Part shown: one piece after another, positions 21,528 to 30,454 of the stretch
How the letters are laid out: every line of letters starts with the position of its first letter
Position numbering within the stretch: position 1 is the first letter of the stretch
From: Puccinellia tenuiflora
Lineage: Eukaryota; Streptophyta; Magnoliopsida; Poales; Poaceae
Assembly (NCBI GenBank): GCA_012064385.1
Contig: QRDG01000238.1
Span: 471,669-535,668, forward strand
Length of the DNA stretch: 64,000 bases
Direction: 5' to 3'
Position numbers and translations under genes: made by a program
Notes under the pieces: model-generated
Seen by the model: the letters and a program-made list of their open reading frames with translations, nothing else
The model's database searches: none
Told to the model about the DNA's origin: nothing

Positions 21528-22520
21528 ATGGATCCAGCAAGCAGCGCGGCGGCCAACGGGTTCGGCCGGAACTGGCTCCAGGACCGGGAGGCGCGCCTGC
21601 TGCACGAGGCGGGCTACTCCCCGGAGCCTGGCGGCTCAGCCAGATGGGGTTCCCGGTCCCCCCCACCCCCACCGGCGATGAGCGGCTGGCGGAGATCTAC
21701 GCCGCCCGCGAGCAGCTGACGGAGGAGGAGCAGGCGGATCCCGTCTGGGATCTGGAGAACAACGTGACCTGGAACACGTTCTTCTCCGACCACCGCCAGC
21801 GCCAGCTCAACGACTACCCCGGCCCGGCGGCCTACGCGCCCAAGCGCAACAACAGTGAGGGCCGGAAGAAAATGGTGGGGCATGCCCGGCCGCTCGCTGG
21901 CGTACGTCCTCGATTACATCGAGGACGACAACGAGCCGCGCCTTCAGGGCCCGTCGGCGGCGCGCCAAGGATGTTCGCCGCGGAGGATGTCCTTCTCGTC
22001 GTCCTCCTCCTCCGACGCCGCCCGCTCCTCTTCGGACGCCGCCCGCTCGAAGAAGGCCTTCAAGAAGAAGGCCGTCGTGAAGGAGGAGGCCTACGACGAG
22101 GAGGTGGCCGTGCGGGCCGCCATGGCGGCCAGCCTCAACGACGTGCCTCCGACGCCGGTGGACTTCGCGCTGCAATGGTCGGCCCGCGAGCACGAGCGGG
22201 AGGAGGAGAAGCGCCAACGGCGCATTGAGGCCGAGGAGAAGGAGCTCCTCGCGCGCTACGAGCGCCGCCGCCGTCGTCGGGCGCTCCTCCCGCCTGCTGA
22301 CGCCGGGCCAGCTTACGTCGTGCTGGACGACAGCGACGAGGACGGCACCGGCACCGGCACCGGCGGGAGCTCCTCCCGCCTGCTGACGCCGAAGGACGAG
22401 CCCGGCACCGGCGGCGACGGCGCTGGGTGCAGTGCTCCTGCTCCTCCTCCGACCGGTGGCGACTCCGACGACTCCGACGGCGGGGACTACACGCGGTTCT
22501 ACCGCCACTTCGGCATGTAG
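21528..22520 (+). pseudogene. Frameshifted gene-like ORF carried by the TTA-flanked element
   Basis: The reading starts at 21528 (MDPASSAAANGFGRNWLQDR), shifts frame near 21640, and reads on through a PTGDERLAEIYAAREQL... block and a WNTFFSDHRQRQL block. It shifts again near 21860 into a 3' frame ending at the TAG of 22518-22520. That last part has SLAYVLDYIEDDNEPRL, then a Ser-rich stretch, a Lys-rich stretch, a Glu/Arg-rich coiled-coil-like segment and a GDYTRFYRHFGM end. Similar unnamed proteins recur in Triticeae genomes inside repeats. No known domain or function can be assigned. A TATTTATT motif lies upstream at 21430. At least two frameshifts mean it is not functional here. Confidence 0.5.
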
Positions 22521-22794
22521 ATGCCGCGCCGCCGTTTTTTTTAATTTTTTTGTTTTTTGTAATCTTGTTCGAACAAATATCGTTAAGTTTGAACAAATAT
22601 CGTCTATGTTTGAACAAATTTCGCGTAAGTTCGTCGAACACATTTTTCTGTAAATACTTCTATCGATCGGCCTGGGGGCCGCGGCTGGGAATCGGCCCGC
22701 CCCCAGGCCGTTTTTTTCCGCCGGCGCCCCCCAGCATGCCCAAAAAAACGCCGGCAATTCGGCCTGGGGGGGCCAACGGCTGGAGTTGCTCTTA

Positions 22795-23016
22795 CCCCTG
22801 CGCGGGGAGCAGCGTACGCCGCCGCGCGGCGCGCCCCATACGCAGGGGCTTCGTACATACGCGGCCGGGGGGCTTGGGTTTCTGAGACGCGCGCGAGTGA
22901 GGGCCTCCGACGCGTTCGCTTCAGCCGCCACGTGGGTCGTCGTGATGGTGGGGTGACCTTTCTAAAGGGAACAGGCAAGGACAAGAAGCCTTACGGGCAC
23001 CGAGGGCTTTAAGCGA
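22795..23016. other. Unassigned GC-rich spacer
   Basis: A short stretch between the TTA-flanked element and the LINE. It has no paired repeats and no supported frame. Confidence 0.5.
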
Positions 23017-23035
23017 GATGGACCATCGATCTTTT

Positions 23036-23625
23036 TTTTTTTGAAATTATAAACACTTATATTAGGTCAGCAAGCCGCCTCATTAAAAACCTTCCAGTCC
23101 CTTTCGGTACCCTGGTAAGGAAAAGAGTGCGTAAGAAACTTACTACCTTAGGCTTCAACAATAGTTACATCGTTTATCAGTTTAAGAAATAAAAAGCTAG
23201 GAGGATCATCGTCCCAAAAACAATCCACAGAGTTTATGAAACTATGCCTAGCTAGTTCATGTGCAACCTCATTAGCCTCCCTGTAACAATGCTTAAAGGA
23301 GAAGTTTCGGAGACCCATACATAAGACTCGGCAGTCGTCGAAAATTGCTGATGAAGATGTCGACGAGAAACCCCCATCAAGCATCGTTTCAATGACCTGC
23401 AAGTTATCAGATTGAATGATAAAACTGTTCACTCCCAGGTGTTGGGCGAGGCTGATAGCGTATGCTTCTGCCATGAAAGCATCCGCGGAGAAACTGATAA
23501 CCTTACAGCTAGCAGCAATGAACTTCCCAGATGAATCTCTAGCCACGCACCCCAAACTTCCTTGTCCGCTCTCCTCATCATAAGCTGCATCAACATTAAG
23601 CATGATTGATCCCTCCGGGGGTCGT
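23036..23625 (-). mobile_element. 5'-truncated LINE (non-LTR retrotransposon), RNase H end
   Basis: The insert is flanked by a perfect 19-bp target duplication GATGGACCATCGATCTTTT (23017-23035 and 23626-23644). A T-run just inside the left copy is the poly(A) tail of a minus-strand element. The minus strand encodes an RNase H-like domain found at the 3' end of plant LINE ORF2: LNVDAAYDEESGQGSLGCV, a SDNLQVIETM block and a YREANEVAHELARHS block, ending at 23148. Endonuclease and reverse transcriptase are absent, so it is a dead-on-arrival copy about 590 bp long. The frame appears to extend past 23625, but that part is flanking DNA. Confidence 0.88.
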
Positions 23626-23665
23626 GATGGACCATCGATCTTTTGGGCTTCTCGAGCGATCCGAA

Positions 23666-23785
23666 AGGGTCCCGTTCCCCCTTTTCCATCGCTTTTGCTT
23701 TCCACGTCGAAAGCCCAAAGGTCGTGGGCTTTACACGTCGCGGCAGAGTCCCGTTCCCCCTTTTCCATCGCTTTTGCTTTCCCGC
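23666..23785. repeat. 35-bp direct repeat, 80 bp apart
   Basis: The phrase GTCCCGTTCCCCCTTTTCCA and the 15 bases following it occur at about 23668 and again at about 23748. The intervening sequence contains AAAGCCCAAAGGTCGTGGGC. This is a local duplication in the DNA flanking the LINE. Confidence 0.75.
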
Positions 23786-23869
23786 TCTACCACCTGCTTG
23801 CTTCCCGCTTGTTTCCTCGCTCCTTTTTTTTCCTTCTCTCACAGCAATTCTGCATTTAGTGCCACAACG

Positions 23870-25195
23870 AAAATGGACGAGTACTACCCTACCAGAGCAG
23901 CAGCGCTAGTTGCTGCAGTAACTCACGCACGCTCTCAATGATTATTTTTTTCATCGGATCTTGTGTGTATTATTTCTTTGGTTTTGTTTTGGTGTATCTT
24001 TGATGTTGCTCAGATGATGGTGTTGTTAAGTTCTTCTGTTCTAATCTCATCCTGATGGCGTTTTGTCCCCATCAATATTCATAGACAATGGGCTAGTTCT
24101 TATTATTTTGTGTTGGCGTGACTCCATTTAGGAGGGATTTTCTTGAGGACGGCCGATAAAAAATTATCTCTCTTGCTAATTGTTGGGGAGGGTCAAGAGT
24201 ATTAAAATCCAAAAAATTTAGGGGATTTTAGCAAAAAAATCAGGGGATCTTACACAAAATTCTGCATGTTAGGGAGGGGCGGGGGCACGCACACCATACC
24301 TCTATGAGAATCCTCGAGAGACCGAGCCGGCAGATCGAGTTTTGAGCCTTTATGTGACATACAAATGTCAAACATAGGATTTGAACTTTGGTGGGCTGGG
24401 TATAACCATCCAACCACATGTTGTCGATGAGCCTTTGTGCGTCGTCTCTTTCAATACCCCTTCTTTGAGCCTTTTGCGAGCAAGGTCGTCGGCCTGGATT
24501 GGGTTGGTACGTTGCGATTTTTTTGGCGCGATTACCAATCTCTGTCGTAACGCGTTGGTCTACTATTCCCGATTCAACGAGTTTTGGTCCTCTACTTGTG
24601 ATGTCTAAATTTTCTGAAGTTGTCCATCATCGACAAGTCCTACGTGGAGTGACGGTGATGAGTTCTATTGCGGCTTCGGCGCAAAAATTTAGGCCTACGG
24701 TCTTGGGTGCATTTTCCCTTTATTTGTTTAAGGTTTTCTTCTACTCATGTGGGTTTAGTTACGAGTGTTCTCTTCACTTCATAAGCTAGATGTAATTCTA
24801 CACAACAACTTGGCGTAAGGAAATGAGTCAGTCACAACTTTTGGTTGTTGCTTAGTCCCACTACGATTTGTCGCTCATTTGAGTTCCAAAATGGTTGGCT
24901 TCTACTGTTCTACTTCACCTTTCGTTTTAGTTTAAGAATGATCTTCAATGTGTATTATTGTTATTTTTTCGAATAAGGTAGGGCATGTACAAACGATGAC
25001 ATGTAATCTCGAACGTTGATGCATGATACCATGGAGGCATAATAGTAGAGAGAATTTTCCGGACTTTGTCAAACTCATAATAAGAGTCGGGCTAAGAGTA
25101 GACCTTAGTGATTATGTACGATAACTCTTTCAATGATAACCCTTTTGTAGGAGAACAAAAAACGCAAGGTATGAGTCTATCAGATATCTTTGGAT
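23870..25195. other. Intergenic, no supported feature
   Basis: Moderately AT-rich sequence with only short frames, none with a recognisable domain. No paired termini were found. Confidence 0.5.
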
Positions 25196-25202
25196 GACCC
25201 GT

Positions 25203-26559
25203 GATCGCATTCCAATCAGACCCCTCAAAGCCCCCCTATATGTCTGGGCGGACAACCTGTACACGGCCCGGACAGAAAACACGCATGCAATCGGACCCCA
25301 TAGTCAACCCTCATACCCGGCCCATACGTGGGGCAAAAATGGGACTGCCCGGGCACTGCCTCCACGACGAACTTGTCCGCCCGGGTGCCGGAGCGGACGC
25401 GCCGAACCCCCATGCCCAAGCGCATGACAACCGCCAAGAAAATGACGGATAACCCGTCGTAGTGGCACATTCCTGATGGATACACGTAGGAGGAGGAGGA
25501 GGACAATTCATCCCCGGACATGGTGTTCGACTCTCCACAGCTCTAACACTAGCAGCTATCGTCGGTCATTTCCGACACTCCTCAATGCACCCCACCACCT
25601 ATTCGACGGAAGTCCGGACATGGCTAAGATATATTTATTCTCCATATGCATTTTTTTAGGATAAATTTAGGATCATAGTTTTATGTTCATACATGGATAG
25701 GACTCATTGACGATGGATCTCATCAAAATGGCCAAGAACCTCCAAATTATGACATTGATGATATTGCACCCACTTTTCTTAATGTTGAACAATGATCCGA
25801 CACTCAAAAAAAGAAGGGGACAAAGACAAGTGGTACGTCTTACTTAACCCATGAAGATGTATTGTTATACAAAGCTTGGTTGGCTACAAGCATGAATCCT
25901 ATATGTGGAACCGATCAAAATACTGGGAAAAAGATTGACAAATATTATCATAAGCATAAGAACTATGTGGATCCGCATGCTATCCATAGCACTCGCAATT
26001 AACAAGGAAGAGAGGTACAAATAATTCTTGAATGTGTAAAGGGAGAGAATGGAGTTTGACCGTGAGAGGTTCCGAGAGAAGATGGAGTTGGAGAGGGCAA
26101 GGTTGGAGTTGGAAACGATAAAGAGAAATGATTCATTCTTGCTTGAGAGAGAGAAAGTTAACCTTGCAAGATTCATAGAAGATTCGAGAATCATGTTCCA
26201 ATACGCTAGCCTCTTGGGTGATGAGAGCGCAAAGTGGATCATGCACGTAAAGAAGAAGTTCAAGTGAGCGCGACTTTGCCGGCAATTGATCCAATCTTGT
26301 GTCGTTTATGTATGAAATGTTAAACTTTATTTTAGTTTGTGTTGAATTGAGATTTATTTTGAATTTATTTTGAACTATTTAAATTGGTGATGAATTTTGA
26401 TCCATGTGCATGTGGTTGCATGTATATGAAGGTTCACATATGTGGTTGTTGCCGCGGGAGAGGAGATTTCGAGGTTGTCCGGCCCATGTCTACGAGCACG
26501 TACGGGAGTGTCTGGAACATATAGGGGGCCAAGTTAGCCCAGTCCAGTTGGAGATGCTC
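25203..26559 (+). mobile_element. PIF/Harbinger remnant carrying ORF1 (NAM-associated type)
   Basis: The right end reads CCAGTTGGAGATGCTC followed by TTA (26560-26562), a Harbinger-like terminus. The left end near 25203 (CATTCCAATCAGACCCC, then CCCCCCTATATGTCTGG) resembles the inverted right end (GGCCCCCTATATGTTCC). Two coding blocks match the N-terminal SANT-like and C-terminal coiled-coil parts of plant Harbinger ORF1 ('no apical meristem-associated') proteins. They are LYKAWLATSMNPICGTDQ with DKYYHKHKNYVDPHAIHS at about 25826-26002, and MEFDRERFREKMELERARLE to KKKFK at 26049-26267. The middle of ORF1 is deleted and the frame is broken by a stop at 26000-26002. No transposase is present. 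Confidence 0.55.
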
Positions 26560-26856
26560 TTACTCCTATGAGGAGCGAGCTATTTGTTGATGTGTAACGT
26601 GTTTATCTCAATTAAATATTAAACTTGATAAAAGTTTATGTCAGGTTTTTTCTTGTTGAGAAAAAGGCAGTCGTTTTGCCATCGATTAGATAGACAGAAA
26701 ATAGTTTGTGTACATTGAAGTAAACGGAGAAAAAATGAGTTCAACGAGCTCTAGAGAAAAGGAAAGAACTAGTCGTCTCCTGGGTTCTGTGTGTGTATGC
26801 CCGCTGCACAATCTTCTCTTTTAGCAATGTCATGACCTCGTCCGCCTAAACTGCTA

Positions 26857-27080
26857 AAGCCACGTTTTGAAAGACACACCTATTCTTCTCCTTCCATATT
26901 CCCAAGACCGAGTAGATGACCATTTCGCTTGCCTCGCGTCTTATGTCTTTTGGGATCTTTGGCACCGTCTCGCCCCACCATTCGTTGAGGCTTCTACCAT
27001 CGGTTGGGGGCACAAGCTGTCTGTTCGAGATTCATATATTTTGCGATGTGGTATATACTATCCCCTCGGATGATGAATTC
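26857..27080 (-). repeat. LINE ORF2 3'-end fragment, copy 1
   Basis: A diverged direct duplicate of 27168-27392 (shared text includes CATATTCCCAAGACCGAGTA and CACCATTCGTTGAGGCTTCT). The minus strand gives broken pieces of the same LINE C-terminal region, with frameshifts and stops. Confidence 0.6.
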
Positions 27081-27167
27081 ATTGTTTCACTATTTCTCCT
27101 ACTTTTGTTGGTACTTTTTATTTATCTTGAATATCCATTGACAAAATACTAGGCCTACCCTTGGGCT

Positions 27168-27392
27168 AAAGCGCCACGTTTTGAAAGACGCACCTATTCC
27201 TCTCCTTCCATATTCCCAAGACCGAGTAGATGATCATTTGGCTTGCCTCACGTCTTACGCCTTTTGGGATGCTTGGCACCGTCTCGTCCCACCATTCGTT
27301 GAGGCTTCTACCACCAGCTGGGCACAAGCCGTCCATTCCAGCTTCGTATATTTTTGATGTGGTATATACTATCCCCTCGGATGATGAATTCG
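27168..27392 (-). pseudogene. LINE ORF2 3'-end fragment, copy 2
   Basis: The minus strand reads SLNEWWDETVPSIPKGVRRE followed by QMIIYSVLGIWKERNRCVF. This is the typical C-terminal region after the reverse transcriptase in plant LINE ORF2 (the IWKERNRRVF-type motif). Only about 75 codons survive. With copy 1 it forms a direct repeat about 310 bp apart, perhaps one duplicated fragment rather than two insertions. Confidence 0.65.
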
Positions 27393-27543
27393 CGTGCATC
27401 ACAAGTAGCTGTTATGCTCGTGGCAGTAATGAACTATCTAGATTATGCACTACTATTTTAGTTGTTTTGATGCACTTTATCTGTGTTGACATTCTTGATC
27501 GAGTGTTGGATACAATTATGCTCTGATGCTGGCAAGACCATTA

Positions 27544-28565
27544 GGCTGCTCACAATGGGGAGTAACATAGACTATTAATTAACATGTTTATCTTACTAGT
27601 CCATGTTATTACCTCCATAGTGGGTAGTAACATATGTGTAGTGTCATATTTATTATGTTATGGACTGATACGTCTCAAACGTATCTATAATTTTTGAGTG
27701 GTCAATGTTAGTTTTGTGATATTGTCATATGTTTTTACTGTCATTTATATCATTTTTATGCATTTTGTCGGACTAACCTATTGACAAGATGCCCAGTGCC
27801 AGTTCCCTGTTTTTGCTATCTTTTTGTTTCACAAATTTACTTCTGGAAATATTCTCGGAATTAGACGAAAATTTACGAGGAATTTTTACTCGACGGATGG
27901 CACCTGGACACCAAAGGGCAGCCCTGGGGGCCACCCACAGGCCAGGGGCGGCCACCTGCTGCGGCCTGGGGGTCACCCGCGGGTGGGGCCCACCCCTGTC
28001 CGTGGGGCACCTCCTCGGCCCCCTCCGACGCCTATAAATTGCTATTTGACCTAAAAACGTCGAGGCAGCCATTATTTTCCAGAAACTCGACCCGACGCGC
28101 CATCACCGAAAACCCTAGTTCGCGGTCCAATCTGAAGCTGATCCCGGCACTCTGCCGGAGGGGAGATCGATACCGGAGTGCTCTTCATCGTCATGCCTTC
28201 CTCCGGGATGAGTTGTGAGTAGTCTCACTTTGGACTACGGGTCCATGGCAGTAGCTAGTTGGTAGTCTCTCTCTTGTGCTTTATGTATTTAACATTCACC
28301 TCGTTGTTGATTTCAAAGTCCTACTGGTTCGATAAAGCTCGGTTCGTTAAACGAGGGAAAACTGCTACTAGCTGCAATTCCGCCTTCGCTTGGGGCACCA
28401 CCCAACTTATTTTAATACAGCAGCATGGACTCACACTGTCTTAGGATATGTGATGTTACACTAACTAGCTATGTTATCGCAACCCCTTTCTTCTCATTAA
28501 ATAGTTGAATTTTGTACATATATGGCATGCATATTACTAGCTATGTTATCCCACTGTGGGTAGCC
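27544..28565. mobile_element. Triticeae MITE split by a short solo LTR
   Basis: The left part (27544-27660) begins GGCTGCTCACAATGGGGAG and contains GTAACATAGACTA and CATAGTGGGTAGTAACATAT. The right part (28431-28565) continues with TTAGGATATGTGATGTTACA and ends CCCACTGTGGGTAGCC, an inverted counterpart of the left terminus. The whole matches a very common Triticeae MITE of about 250-350 bp with GGCTAGTCACAGTGGG-like ends. An LTR inserted in its middle accounts for the extra length. Confidence 0.7.
27666..28425 (+). mobile_element. Short solo LTR (760 bp) with TSD TGGAC
   Basis: It starts TGATACGTCTCAAACG and ends ACAGCA, bounded by TGGAC at 27661-27665 and 28426-28430. The host MITE is continuous across the duplication. 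Its first 170 bp are clearly related to the fragment at 50165-51358 (shared GATGCCCAGTGCCAGTTCC). No coding region is present. The LTR is shorter than the other copy appears to be, so part may be deleted. Confidence 0.75.
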
Positions 28566-28585
28566 TCATGAGCAACCAACATATC

Positions 28586-29005
28586 AGAGTAAGGGCGCCA
28601 ATAGAGCGTCCGGACGTTTCTTTTAGGCTTTTCGGACAAGAAAACCGCGCCCAGTCGCGCCTCCAACAACCCAATTTCGGCCGCACGACGTCAATAACTT
28701 GTCCAGCAGCGCCAAGCCACACCCTACGAGGTGGGAGTGGTTTGGGTGTGCCGGACGAAATTACATGCGCCCACAACCACATGTTTCATCCACATGCAAA
28801 TTTTTTTCTGTCTCCATTATTTTCTCGCCGCCCTCCACGTCGTGCATGCAGTCATAATTCTTCTCTCTCCTCATTATCTCTTATAAATGCATGCACACAA
28901 CCTACTATTTATATTGTTTTGCCATTATATGGGGTGCACGGCTGGGAAGAGGCGCCCTCAATACGCTTTAATTCGTCCGGACGGCGCCAATAGAGCTGTT
29001 CCGGA
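28586..29005. repeat. Possible small DNA element with GTCCGGAC-containing ends
   Basis: GGCGCCAATAGAGC occurs near both ends (about 28589 and 28984), each beside GTCCGGAC. Because GTCCGGAC is itself palindromic, the ends look partly inverted and partly direct. It may be a decayed non-autonomous transposon. No target duplication was recognised. Confidence 0.35.
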
Positions 29006-29464
29006 ATACAGAGAAGCCATGCATAATCGTATCTGGTAGCTTTGGAGCAGCTAATGACGTCGACAGAACGCCGTCACAGAAGAGCTAAACAGATCGCAGC
29101 CAACGCGGCACGTTGCTTAAAGACCAAGGTAGCTTTTCTTCTACTCGTAGATTAAAGATCTCGTAGTTTTACAAAAGGTGAAAAAGGAAGATAAACAAAA
29201 CAGGGAAGTGTACCTCTCTTAAGATGTGGGGAGCAAACCAAAATATATAGCCTGTTGGTCACTCACCTACCGACGCAACGGAACCTGGTAAACCCGCCTC
29301 CCAGCGGCGTTCATGTCTACCTGTCTGCTGGCACGTTCATAATCACACACACTCACTCACACTCGCGCACTGCCCCGAGACAAGATCCGCATCTTAGGAA
29401 CGGTCAAGATTCGTCCGACGGCTTCCATTTCACACCACCAGAGATCACATGCTGGCAACGCTCT

Positions 29465-29748
29465 GAGCAAGTATAATAAGGTCCAGTCAGCAGGTTGTAA
29501 GGGTTAAAATAATATATTTGTGCTTACATGGAAGAGAGAGAATATAAAAGAGAATGGAAATGGGCTCTCATGCAAGAGCCAGCTGCAGCACGTGCTTCTA
29601 GACGTCTTGTAAGAGTGTAAAATGGGACATGTATTGATGAAGTAATACATGCATATAGCCAACTATTATATGTTCTAGCTATAAACTAACTATAAATGAC
29701 GTAGCAATGATATATAGCCAGCAGCCGACTCTATTATTAACCTTGCTC
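29465..29748. mobile_element. MITE in the upstream region of the double-helicase gene
   Basis: The left end GAGCAAGTATAATAAGG (29465) pairs imperfectly with the right end CTATTATTAACCTTGCTC (ending 29748) as inverted termini of a 284-bp element. Flanking triplets are TCT and TCA, an imperfect 3-bp duplication. It lies about 0.7 kb upstream of the ATG at 30455 and so may sit in that gene's promoter. Confidence 0.55.
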
Positions 29749-30454
29749 TCAGCTCAGTCTCAGTGATAAGTCTCCAAAGTGGAAAAGCTCTCCCACTCAG
29801 CTCGATCCCCACTCTCCTTTCCTCCCGGGCACATGCCACCCAACAGCACTATTCAACATTATTATTTGTCGCTGTCGTCGTGCTCGTGCCAAGGTAAAGC
29901 GGCGATGCTCTCACAACACTTAAACCATGTTGCCAAAATGAAAAATATAGCTGTGGGCAACGAAACACATCCCTGCATTTATACTCGGGTCAAAGAGAAA
30001 CTTGGTACATCCCTCCCTGGCCGCAGTGACACGAAAACAGAACGACCCGTCGAATCTGTAGAGAACCGGAACCACTTCCCCCACGCCCCGTCGCCCCGTG
30101 ATCAATGTGCAGGTCTGTTTACCTTCCCCGTAAAAAGGGCTCGACTCCCAAACCCCGAAAGCTCCTCTAGAGTAGACTCTACCGCTCTACGGCTCTAGCA
30201 CCTCCGCCCGCAGAAGCAAAAGATTTCTGCGCAGCGCGCGGCAGCAGTAATCCCCATCCACATTGATCACTCTCGCCTCTTTGCTCCCTCTCCGCCCAGC
30301 ACACGCGCAGCAGCCGCCGCCTTGACTCCTCCTCTTCACCCCCTTCCTTCCGCCCTCTCCTCGCGAATGCCGCCTGCCTGCTCGTGTGTTCGCGCGTGAG
30401 CCGCCGGCGGCTAACTAGGGCGCGAGACGAGGAGGCGATAGCCCCGGCGGCGAC

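Larger units (their letters stand above)
17118..22791. mobile_element. TIR element with TTA target duplication (Harbinger-like), split by a solo LTR
   Basis: The left terminus is GAGCAACTCCAGCCGT at 17118 and the right terminus is its perfect reverse complement ending at 22791. Both are flanked by TTA (17115-17117 and 22792-22794). A 3-bp TTA duplication is typical of PIF/Harbinger. Without the 3901-bp solo LTR nested at 17479-21379, the element is about 1.77 kb. Its right half carries a GC-rich, frameshifted gene-like ORF (21528-22520) instead of a transposase, so it is non-autonomous. Confidence 0.65.

Noticed and set aside
21807..22931. 374-codon ORF on minus
   Set aside because: Antisense to the gene-like ORF of the TTA-flanked element and running past the element's end; GC-driven.
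23626..23768. N-terminal extension of the RNase H ORF
   Set aside because: It lies outside the LINE target duplication, so it is flanking DNA joined by chance to the LINE frame.
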